Assembly (NCBI GenBank): GCA_045113775.1
Contig: JBGUJH010000067.1
Coordinates: 124,001-188,000 of the forward strand
Length of the DNA: 64,000 nt
From: CAG-791 sp045113775
GTDB taxonomy: Bacteria > Bacillota > Clostridia > Lachnospirales > Lachnospiraceae
Direction: 5' to 3'
Under the pieces are notes generated by a model. It worked only from the letters and a program-made list of their open reading frames with translations, searched no databases and had not been told where the DNA came from. The position numbers and the translations under genes are program-made. Every line of letters begins with the position of its first letter. The stretch's first letter is position 1. Positions 57,117 through 64,000 of this stretch are shown here, in pieces.

Positions 57117-58031
57117 TCAGTAGAAGATTGCGTCCACGAACTGGTCGGGGTTGAACTTCTGAAGGTCCTCGATCGCTTCTCCGACGCCGATGAATTTTAC
57201 CGGAATGCCCAGCTCTGCCTGTACGGCGATCGCGATGCCGCCCTTGGCAGTGCCGTCCATCTTAGTGAGCACAATGCCTGTCAGGTCTGTGACGCTGGCA
57301 AATTCCCTCGCCTGGAATATCGCGTTCTGGCCTGTGGTCCCGTCCAGAACGACCCAGTTTTCCCTGAAGCACCCGGGATACTCCCTGGTGATGATCCTGT
57401 CGATCTTGGCCAGTTCCTTCATGAGGTTCTTCTTGTTGTGAAGGCGTCCCGCCGTATCAATAAGAAGAATATCTGTCTTTCTTGCTTTGGCGGCCTGTAC
57501 GGCGTCATAGACGACGGCTGCGGGATCAGACCCTTCTGCTGCGCCGATGATATCGACCCCCGCTCTCTTCGCCCACTCGGACAGCTGCTCGTTCGCTGCC
57601 GCGCGGAAGGTGTCCGCGCTGGCGATAAGCACTTTTTTGCCCTGCTTGCGATAATTCGCCGCGAGCTTTCCGACGGAGGTAGTCTTGCCCACGCCGTTCA
57701 CGCCGATCACAAGGATCACCGCAGGTCCCTGCTCGAAATCGTAGGCGTCCTTGCCCTGTTTCATCTTGTTCCTGATCCCCATGATCAGTTCCTGACGGCA
57801 GTCGGGACAGTATTTGATCCGCTCGTCCTTTACCTTCTGCCTCAGGTCGTCCAGCAGCTCTTCCGTAGTCTGGACGCCTATATCTCCCATGATCATCGTC
57901 TCTTCCAGTTCTTCGAGGAAATCCTCGCTGACCTTCTCATACCCGTAGGTATTGAAGATGATGTCCATGTTGTCGGAGATGTTTGCTTTTGTTTTGCTAA
58001 GGCCCTGTTTGAGCCGGTCGAATAAACCCAT
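57117..58031 (-). CDS. ftsY: Signal recognition particle receptor FtsY
   Basis: A 304-residue SRP receptor GTPase consisting of an N domain (MGLFDRLKQGLSKTKANISD) and G domain with GVNGVGKTTSVGKLA, DTAGR and TKMDGTAKGG, ending FNPDQFVDAIFY. The acidic A domain of E. coli FtsY is absent, as usual in Bacillota. The ATG at 58031 has AGAGGTG 3 bases upstream; a GTG two codons earlier is less likely. It follows smc by 60 bases, with a degenerate palindromic element between them. Confidence 0.96.
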   Translation of the reverse strand: MGLFDRLKQGLSKTKANISDNMDIIFNTYGYEKVSEDFLEELEETMIMGDIGVQTTEELLDDLRQKVKDERIKYCPDCRQELIMGIRNKMKQGKDAYDFEQGPAVILVIGVNGVGKTTSVGKLAANYRKQGKKVLIASADTFRAAANEQLSEWAKRAGVDIIGAAEGSDPAAVVYDAVQAAKARKTDILLIDTAGRLHNKKNLMKELAKIDRIITREYPGCFRENWVVLDGTTGQNAIFQAREFASVTDLTGIVLTKMDGTAKGGIAIAVQAELGIPVKFIGVGEAIEDLQKFNPDQFVDAIFY

Positions 58032-58058
58032 AGTCACCTCTTTAATATGATCATCAAT

Positions 58059-58081
58059 GGCCCGCGCAGCGGGCCGCCGCT
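58059..58081 (+). repeat. Short copy J of the dispersed palindromic element (degenerate)
   Basis: GGCCCGC-GCA-GCGGGCC then GCCGCTTCG: same hairpin-1 geometry (7-bp stem, 3-base loop, GCCGC following) as the long copies, with stem bases changed in a compensating way. It lies in the smc-ftsY gap inside a wider ATGATCAT-type inverted repeat. Confidence 0.5.
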
Positions 58082-58091
58082 TCGTATATGA

Positions 58092-61000
58092 TCAGGAGAC
58101 GAGCTCTTCCTCATCGATCAGGTCCACGCTCACCAGCGCGGAGACGCCCTTCTCCTGCATTGTGATCCCGTACAGGCGGTCCGCTTCCTGCATGGTCCCC
58201 CTTCTGTGCGTGATCACTATAAATTGCGTATATTCCGTGAGCTTGTGCAGGTACTCCGCAAAGCGCACGACATTGCTCTCATCCAAAGCCGCTTCGATCT
58301 CGTCGAGCAGGCAGAACGGTGAAGGCTTCAGGTTCTGGATCGCGAACAAAAGAGCGATCGCCGTCAGCGCCTTCTCTCCTCCGGAAAGAGCGTTCATATT
58401 CTGCAGTTTTTTGCCCGGAGGCTGCGCGATGACGCGCACGCCGGCTTCCAGGATATCCCTGTCTTCCATCAGCTCAAGGCGGCCTTTTCCGCCGCCGAAC
58501 ATCAGCTTGAAGACCTTGTCGAATTCCGCCTGGATCCTGCTGAACTGCTCCTGGAACTGCTTGCGCATGGAGGCATCCAGTTCCGCGATGATCTTCTCAA
58601 GGCTCTCTGCCGCCTGTGTGAGATCGTCATGCTGCGTTTTCAGGAAAGTATACCTCTCCATCAGTTCCCTGTATTCCTCGATCGCGTCCACATTTACGCT
58701 GCCGAGGGCTTTGATCCTGGCCTTGATCTCGGCTATCTCCTTTTTGAGGGCCGCGATGTCCCGGAACTGTTCATCTCTGAGTTTCACCGCGTCGCTGAGT
58801 GTGATCTCGTATTCATTCCACATATAAGCGACCCGGCTGTCCACCTCTTCCTGGAGACGTTCCCGGCGGTTGTGGAGCCTCACGCTCTCTTTGTCGAGGG
58901 CGTGGATCTGTTCGGAAAGAGATTCCTTAGCCGCGATCTGTTCCTGCATCGCTTTTTTAAGTTTGTCTCTCTCCTCGTTTTTGGCGATGAGCGCCTTCCT
59001 GCCGTCGTCCTGCGCGTCTTCGGAACCTGCCAGCTGTTCTGAAAGTGAGCGGATCCTCTCCGCGCCGGACTCTATCACTGCGTCGCCCCGGGCGATAGCG
59101 GTACTGATCTCCTCAAGTTCCCTGCCACGTCTGACAAGGTCTTCCTGTACGCGGTCCAGGTCTTTTTGTTCAAAGGACTGCTGCTGCAGGATCTTTTCGA
59201 TCTCCATGTCCCACTTGGCCAGTATCTGAGTCTGGACGCCTTCTTCTTTGCGAAGCGCCGCAAGCTTCTGTTCCAGCTCGCTGACGGCATCGTTCATTTT
59301 CTGCTCTGATTCTGCAGAGGAAGCCAGCCTCTCTTCCGCTTCCCGTCGGTCTGCTTCGAGGTCCTTCTTCTGCTGCTCTATGAGCCTGCGCTCTTTTGCC
59401 ATCTCTTCCGCGCTGCCGGCCGCTTCTTTTTTCTTCTCCTGCTGGCTGGCAATGCTCATTCTGACTGTATTCTGCCGAAGGAAAGCGTCCTGCTGCGCCT
59501 GCCGGTTCTCTTCCAGCTCTTTTCTGAGGCTCGTCCTCTCCGACTTTATGTCCTCAATGGCCTGCTCATGCTGCCGCGTCTCACGCTCATACACGCCCAC
59601 TCGCTCCTGCAGCTCCGCCATCTCGCGCCGTCTTCCCAGGAGATTACTGCTGTTCTTGAAAGCGCCGCCGCTGATCGCGCCGCCCGGCATGAACAGCTCT
59701 CCTTCGAGAGTCACCATCCGGACGCTGTGGTTGTATTTCTTGTTGACAGCCGCCGCGTGGTCGAACCTGTCCACGATCACGATGCGCCCGAGAAGGGAAG
59801 CCGCCACAGGGCGATACCTGTCATCACAGCGCACAAGACTGTCCGCCAGGCCGATCACCCCGGGCTCCTGCAATACTTTGGTATTCTTGAATTCCTGAGG
59901 TCTTCCAAGATCGTTCAGCGGAAGGAAGGTTGCCCTTCCCGCTTTCTCTCTCTTGAGCAGCTCGATCATGCGTCTGGCTGTCTCCGCGTCTTCCGTCACG
60001 ATGTTCTGGATATTTCCACCCAGTGCGACTTCGATAGCGGTCTCATATTTTTTGTCCGTCTTGAGAAGATCCGCGACAACACCGATCACGCCCTTCTCTG
60101 ACGAGCGGTTCTGCATGACTTTCCTGACGCTTGTGCCGAATCCTTCATATCTCTGGGTCAGGTTGACCAGAGCGTCCAGACGGGATTTCTCCTGATGGTA
60201 GCGGAGCTGGCTCTCGCGCAGCTGCTCGTCCTCATCTCCGAGCCTTTTCTTCATGCCGGAAATAGTGGTCTCTATCTCTTTCTGCCGCTCCTGGAGCGCC
60301 TTGATAGAGGCCGCGATCTCCCCGAACTGCTTCCGCAGGTCTGTGATGATCTGCGCCTGCTCGGTCTCATTGGACTGGGCCTGCTCGATCCCGGCTGACA
60401 GCTCCTGCATTCTGCGCTCGTTATCCTCCTGCCGCGCGGTGATGCTCGCAATATTGGATTTGATCGTGGCGCGCTCGCTCAGGATCCGCAGGATCTCATT
60501 CTTGCCCAGATCGATCTGCCTGGAGTAACGGATGATCTGATCCGCGCAGGAGGCAGCGCTTTCCTTTGCTCCCATCTGTTCCCTGCGAAGCTCCTCAAGC
60601 TTTCCGTCGGTCTCTTTTTTCCTTGTGAGGATCTCCTCCTCTTCCCTGCGGCCTCTCTCTATTTCGGCAGAGACGGATTCCTGTCTTGTCCTGAAATGCT
60701 CAGCGTTTGCGTTTGCGGCGCGCACCTGTTCTTCGATGACCTTGATCTCGCCCTCGATCTTCTCTCTGACGACGCTCGCGTTCGTGATCTTATTGCGGAT
60801 CGACTCGATCTCTCTCTCGAGTTCGCCCAGTCCTGCCTGGCCGCTCTCATACGCGAGACCTGCTCGCTCATAAGATTCCCTAGCCTGGCCGAGGTCCCTC
60901 TCTATGGTCTCCTCGCTCTCCTTGACCTTTTCCAGTTCCGCGATGTTCTTCTGGTTCTCTAACAGGAACAGATTAACGTCCCTGGCTTTCAGGGCGTCCC

Positions 61001-61655
61001 TCTCCTTGAAGAACACCTTTGCCTTTTCCGACTGTCTCTCCAGCGTGGGAATCTGCTTCTCGAGCTCAGCCAGGATATCGTTGATCCTGACAAGGTTTTC
61101 CTTCTCACTGGCGAGTTTTTTCAGGGTCATGTCCTTGCGTCTCTTGAACTTGACAATACCGACCGCCTCGTCAAAGAGCTCTCTGCGGTCCTCGGGTTTG
61201 TCGCTGAGGATCTTGTCGATCTGTCCCTGTCCGATGATCGAATAGCCTTCTTTGCCGATACCGGTGTCATAGAAGAGTTCGTTAATATCCCTGAGCCTGC
61301 AGGGTGCGCCGTTCATCAGGTACTCTGTCTCTCCGCTCCTGTAGATCCTTCTCGCCACAGTGACTTCTTTATAATCAGTAGGAAGCTTATGGTCGGAATT
61401 ATCCAGCGTGATCGCCACATACGCGTATCCCATCGGTTTCCTGGTCTCCGTGCCGGCGAAGATTACGTCCTGCATGGAGGATCCGCGCAGCTGTTTGACC
61501 TTCTGCTCGCCCAGTACCCAGCGCACGGCGTCCGCGACGTTGCTCTTTCCGCTTCCGTTGGGTCCTACGATGCCCGTGATCCCGTTATGAAAATCAAATC
61601 TGATCTTGTTGGCAAAAGATTTAAAGCCTTGTATTTCAATACACTTTAGATACAT
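58092..61655 (-). CDS. smc: Chromosome partition protein SMC
   Basis: The 1187-residue ATPase of the SMC-ScpAB condensin. N-terminal head: MYLKCIEIQGFKSFANKIRF with Walker A GPNGSGKSN; two long coiled coils surround a hinge domain (about residues 520-640, GVIGVVADLLKTDKKYETAI); C-terminal head: signature LSGGEKALTAIALLFAIQ and Walker B FCLLDEIEAALDESN. Length is standard. The gene lies 31 bases after rnc and 60 before ftsY, the conserved rnc-smc-ftsY order. Confidence 0.98.
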   Translation of the reverse strand: MYLKCIEIQGFKSFANKIRFDFHNGITGIVGPNGSGKSNVADAVRWVLGEQKVKQLRGSSMQDVIFAGTETRKPMGYAYVAITLDNSDHKLPTDYKEVTVARRIYRSGETEYLMNGAPCRLRDINELFYDTGIGKEGYSIIGQGQIDKILSDKPEDRRELFDEAVGIVKFKRRKDMTLKKLASEKENLVRINDILAELEKQIPTLERQSEKAKVFFKERDALKARDVNLFLLENQKNIAELEKVKESEETIERDLGQARESYERAGLAYESGQAGLGELEREIESIRNKITNASVVREKIEGEIKVIEEQVRAANANAEHFRTRQESVSAEIERGRREEEEILTRKKETDGKLEELRREQMGAKESAASCADQIIRYSRQIDLGKNEILRILSERATIKSNIASITARQEDNERRMQELSAGIEQAQSNETEQAQIITDLRKQFGEIAASIKALQERQKEIETTISGMKKRLGDEDEQLRESQLRYHQEKSRLDALVNLTQRYEGFGTSVRKVMQNRSSEKGVIGVVADLLKTDKKYETAIEVALGGNIQNIVTEDAETARRMIELLKREKAGRATFLPLNDLGRPQEFKNTKVLQEPGVIGLADSLVRCDDRYRPVAASLLGRIVIVDRFDHAAAVNKKYNHSVRMVTLEGELFMPGGAISGGAFKNSSNLLGRRREMAELQERVGVYERETRQHEQAIEDIKSERTSLRKELEENRQAQQDAFLRQNTVRMSIASQQEKKKEAAGSAEEMAKERRLIEQQKKDLEADRREAEERLASSAESEQKMNDAVSELEQKLAALRKEEGVQTQILAKWDMEIEKILQQQSFEQKDLDRVQEDLVRRGRELEEISTAIARGDAVIESGAERIRSLSEQLAGSEDAQDDGRKALIAKNEERDKLKKAMQEQIAAKESLSEQIHALDKESVRLHNRRERLQEEVDSRVAYMWNEYEITLSDAVKLRDEQFRDIAALKKEIAEIKARIKALGSVNVDAIEEYRELMERYTFLKTQHDDLTQAAESLEKIIAELDASMRKQFQEQFSRIQAEFDKVFKLMFGGGKGRLELMEDRDILEAGVRVIAQPPGKKLQNMNALSGGEKALTAIALLFAIQNLKPSPFCLLDEIEAALDESNVVRFAEYLHKLTEYTQFIVITHRRGTMQEADRLYGITMQEKGVSALVSVDLIDEEELVS

Positions 61656-61686
61656 TTATACCTTTTCCTGCTTTCATGATTCCAAA

Positions 61687-62385
61687 TCAACGCTTCTGCT
61701 TCATCTCCCGGACTTTTCTGATCCCGGCGTAAGCGGCCTGCTGCTCCCCCGCTTTTTTGGAGCGGCCCTCTCCGGTCCCCAGAAGCTCATCGCCGACAAA
61801 TACGCCGATCTTGAATGTCTTCATATGCTCAGGTCCGCTTTCAGCGAGGATCTCATAGCGCAGCGTCTCTCCTCTGCCCTGCGCCCATTCCTGAAGCATG
61901 GATTTGGAATCATAAAAGAACACTCTGTCTCTGTCTGATAAAATAAACTGCATGATAAAACGGCGAGGAGGCTCTATTTCCCCGCAGTCAAGATACATGG
62001 CCCCGATCACGGCTTCCACCACGTCGCAGAGGATCGATTCCTTCTCGCGCCCTCCGCCGGCTTCCTCGCCTTTTCCAAGACGCAGGAATTCCGGTATGCC
62101 CAGGTGTCTCGCGCAGTCCGCCAGAGACGGCTCGCACACCAGGCTCGCGCGCAGTTTGGTCAGCTCTCCCTCTCTCTTATCGGGGTACTCTTTATACAGA
62201 AAAGCGCTGGAGACCATCTCAAGAACAGCATCTCCGAGAAACTCCAGCCTTTCATAATCCTTATATCGGTGTATCTTTTGTTCATTGGCAAAGGACGTAT
62301 GGGTCAGAGCGCATTCCAGGAGATATCTGTCTCTGAAATGATAACCTATACGTCCTTCCAGAACTTCCAGTGAAGTATTCCTCAT
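61687..62385 (-). CDS. rnc: Ribonuclease III
   Basis: A 232-residue endonuclease cutting double-stranded RNA, including rRNA precursors. The catalytic signature is ERLEFLGDAVLEMVSSAFLY; a second acidic site is in DVVEAVIGAMYLDCGE. A dsRNA-binding domain follows (DSKSMLQEWAQGRGETLRYE ... SKKAGEQQAAYAGI). The start overlaps the acpP stop by 4 bases (ATGA), so the two are translationally coupled. Confidence 0.97.
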   Translation of the reverse strand: MRNTSLEVLEGRIGYHFRDRYLLECALTHTSFANEQKIHRYKDYERLEFLGDAVLEMVSSAFLYKEYPDKREGELTKLRASLVCEPSLADCARHLGIPEFLRLGKGEEAGGGREKESILCDVVEAVIGAMYLDCGEIEPPRRFIMQFILSDRDRVFFYDSKSMLQEWAQGRGETLRYEILAESGPEHMKTFKIGVFVGDELLGTGEGRSKKAGEQQAAYAGIRKVREMKQKR

Positions 62386-62621
62386 CCTTCTGTTGCTCCC
62401 TTGATCAGAGCAAGAGCCTCTCCGACGGTGGTCACCTTGCTGGCGACTTCCGTGTCGACCTTTACGTCATATTCATCCTCGATCCCCATGATAATGGAAG
62501 CGACATCCAGGGAATCTGCGCCGAGGTCATCGTCAAATGTTGTATCCATCGTGATCTCGCCGGGATCAATACCAAGTACATCTGCAATAATCGCACACAG
62601 TTTCTTGAAATCTTCGTCCAT
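62382..62621 (-). CDS. acpP: Acyl carrier protein
   Basis: A 79-residue carrier of fatty-acyl chains. The phosphopantetheine site is Ser37 in DLGADSLDVA. The sequence is acidic and helical, starting MDEDFKKLCAIIADVLGIDP. It lies 12 bases after plsX and overlaps rnc. PlsX, encoded just before, uses acyl-ACP to make acyl-phosphate, so the two adjacent genes cooperate. Confidence 0.97.
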   Translation of the reverse strand: MDEDFKKLCAIIADVLGIDPGEITMDTTFDDDLGADSLDVASIIMGIEDEYDVKVDTEVASKVTTVGEALALIKGATEG

Positions 62622-62633
62622 ATTCTGTCTCCT

Positions 62634-63686
62634 TTAAGATTCTGTTTTCTTCGCAGCTGTTTTGCGGGCGGCTGCGAGCTCGTCCAGTTTCATCTCGTTT
62701 CGGAAAAGATCGTTGATCTGCTTTTCCTTAAATGTAATGCATTGTTCCAGCGCGTGCTGGATCTCCGCCGCCTTGGAATTGCCGTGCGTCTTTACGACCA
62801 GGCCCTTGAGGCCGAGCATAGGCGCTCCGCCGTACTCGGTAGCATCGAAAGTCTTGATCATCCCCTTTAATGCGGGTTTGATCAGGAGCGCTCCGATCTT
62901 GCTCACGATATTCGACATAAGCGCGCCCTTGAGCTCATGAAGGATCACGCCGGCGACCCCTTCGTATGTTTTCAAAATAGCGTTGCCTGTAAAAGCGTCT
63001 GTGACCGCGACATCTACTACGCCTTCAGGGATATCCCTCGCCTCGATGTTGCCTACAAAATTGATGCCGGGACACTCTTTGAGAAGCTGATGAGCTTCTT
63101 TAGCGAGCATGTTGCCTTTTTCTTCCTCGGTGCCCACATTGACCAGACCTACCCTCGGATTCTTGACGCCCGTCATATTGCGCATATAGATCGAACCCAT
63201 CTGCGCAAACTGAAGGAGCATGGAAGCTCTGGGATCCATGTTGGCGCCGCAGTCTATGAGCAGGACCGGACCCTTTGCAGACGGGATGAGCGGCGCGAGC
63301 GGCGGTCTCTCAATCCCTTTGATCCTTCCGACCAGGAGCTGTCCTCCCGCAAGAGCGGCTCCCGTACTGCCGGCCGTGACGAACGCGTCGCACTCTCCGT
63401 CTTTTACCAGACGAAGTCCCTTCACGATCGAAGAGTCCTTCTTGTTGCGGATCGCGTCCACCGGAGGCTCCGCCATCTCGATCACTTCCGTACAGTTAAG
63501 GATCGTGACCCTGTCCGCCGGATACTGAAGCTTGTCCAGTTCCGCTTTCACTGCCTCTTCCTTTCCGGCCAGTGTCACCTTCAGATTAGGGCAGCTGTTC
63601 AAGGCGTTCACGGTTCCCTTGATGATCTCAGAGGGCGCGTTGTCGCCTCCCATTGCATCTACAGCAACATGTACAAATTCACTCAT
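62634..63686 (-). CDS. plsX: Phosphate acyltransferase PlsX
   Basis: A 350-residue enzyme making acyl-phosphate from acyl-ACP for PlsY (gene at 42.8-43.5 kb). The N-terminal VHVAVDAMGGDNAPSEIIKG and GSTGAALAGGQLLVGRIKGI are family markers. A tail of about 20 residues is rich in Lys and Ala. The ATG at 63686 has AGGAAG in range; an upstream ATG at 63713 lacks an SD. A clear promoter lies 60-85 bases upstream. Confidence 0.96.
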   Translation of the reverse strand: MSEFVHVAVDAMGGDNAPSEIIKGTVNALNSCPNLKVTLAGKEEAVKAELDKLQYPADRVTILNCTEVIEMAEPPVDAIRNKKDSSIVKGLRLVKDGECDAFVTAGSTGAALAGGQLLVGRIKGIERPPLAPLIPSAKGPVLLIDCGANMDPRASMLLQFAQMGSIYMRNMTGVKNPRVGLVNVGTEEEKGNMLAKEAHQLLKECPGINFVGNIEARDIPEGVVDVAVTDAFTGNAILKTYEGVAGVILHELKGALMSNIVSKIGALLIKPALKGMIKTFDATEYGGAPMLGLKGLVVKTHGNSKAAEIQHALEQCITFKEKQINDLFRNEMKLDELAAARKTAAKKTES

Positions 63687-63743
63687 AATACTTCCTGATT
63701 TCGCTTTGTTCATAGTCTACAGACAAAATACTGCTACGAACTA

Positions 63744-63772
63744 AATATACTAAATGGACTGATAGAATGCAA
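63744..63772 (-). promoter_or_regulatory. plsX promoter
   Basis: TTGCAT (63772-63767), 17-base spacer, TATATT (63749-63744), about 50 bases before the plsX start. TTTAGTATATTTAGTTC around the -10 contains two TTTAGT steps; whether this is a FapR-type site was not established. Confidence 0.55.
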
Positions 63773-63849
63773 GTATGGCACTCTATGTTCCCTTCTGACA
63801 GCTGTTCCTTATACAGATACCGGCTGTCATCTCTTTTTTGCGCAACAAT

Positions 63850-63875
63850 AAGCGGATGCCATACAGCATCCGCTT
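63850..63875 (-). terminator. Probable terminator of rpmF
   Basis: Stem AGCGGATGC / GCATCCGCT with a 6-base loop, then TATTGTTG on the minus strand, about 33 bases after the rpmF stop. The T content is low, so efficiency is uncertain. Confidence 0.5.
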
Positions 63876-63907
63876 AGATCAAATCATTGTTCTAAATCAA
63901 ATTCCAA

Positions 63908-64000
63908 TCAGTCGTCGACTTCGATCACGGTCTTCTTATTATAGGAGCCGCAATTTCTGCACACTCTGTGGGGCATCGTAAGAGTACCACATTTGCTGCA
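63908..64000 (-). CDS. rpmF: 50S ribosomal protein L32, C-terminal part (N-terminus outside the window)
   Basis: The last 30 residues of L32 are visible: CSKCGTLTMPHRVCRNCG is the two-CxxC zinc ribbon typical of L32, followed by SYNKKTVIEVDD and TGA. The start lies beyond base 64000. Position before plsX is the conserved rpmF-plsX order. Confidence 0.95.
   Translation of the reverse strand, partial: CSKCGTLTMPHRVCRNCGSYNKKTVIEVDD

Overview
The window is a gene-dense stretch of a Bacillota (Clostridia) chromosome, most likely from a Lachnospiraceae-type organism with GC content above 50 % (judged by eye, not counted). The basis is gene content and order: rpmF-plsX-acpP-rnc-smc-ftsY, ylxM-ffh-rpsP-khpA-rimM-trmD-rplS-rbgA-lepB-rnhB-yraN, secG-rnr-smpB-ssrA, an M16C protease next to era, a long U32/DUF3656 protein, and a B. 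subtilis-like tmRNA tag. No outer-membrane genes, phage genes, transposases, tRNA genes or CRISPR arrays were seen. Almost everything lies on the minus strand; the exceptions are the leuDC genes, prs and a small DMT transporter.

Layout from low to high coordinates. 1-2.9 kb: an oligopeptide ABC transporter (oppB-oppC-oppD, oppD cut by the window edge). 3.2-7.5 kb: a co-directional set of poorly understood genes (metallo-beta-lactamase fold, a 99-residue unknown, TPR/SEC-C, CbbX-like AAA+ ATPase, LOG family). 7.7-12 kb: alaS and glyQS. 12.1-16.9 kb: M16C protease-era-recO. 17-20.9 kb: a large acidic surface protein and an orphan LytS/YesM-type histidine kinase, which look different from their surroundings. 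21-24.6 kb: secG-rnr-smpB-ssrA (trans-translation and RNA decay). 24.8-32.4 kb: ftsW-PBP pair, U32 peptidase, zapA, ruvAB.

32.6-41.6 kb is a branched-chain amino acid region: two tandem leuD-leuC pairs on the plus strand face ilvC and ilvN(1) on the minus strand, followed by ilvN(2), ilvB and tyrS. 41.8-46.8 kb: gpsA, plsY, der, then divergent prs and a DMT protein. 46.9-64 kb is the conserved translation/secretion/division block, with ilvA and a degenerate GH25-like membrane protein inserted between ftsY and ylxM.

The most unusual structure is not a gene. A family of GC-rich palindromic elements of about 80 bp sits only between genes: four long copies (10.5, 41.7 and two in tandem at 48.4-48.6 kb) and at least six shortened copies carrying only the 5-prime hairpin. 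A separate 63-bp hairpin-forming tandem repeat, in frame as 21-residue units, fills the gap between rnhB and yraN. Other points worth attention are a GH25 homologue lacking its catalytic Asp-x-Glu, a RecO without its zinc-finger segment, two divergent isopropylmalate isomerase-like pairs in small-large order, and an Era with an extra segment in its G domain.
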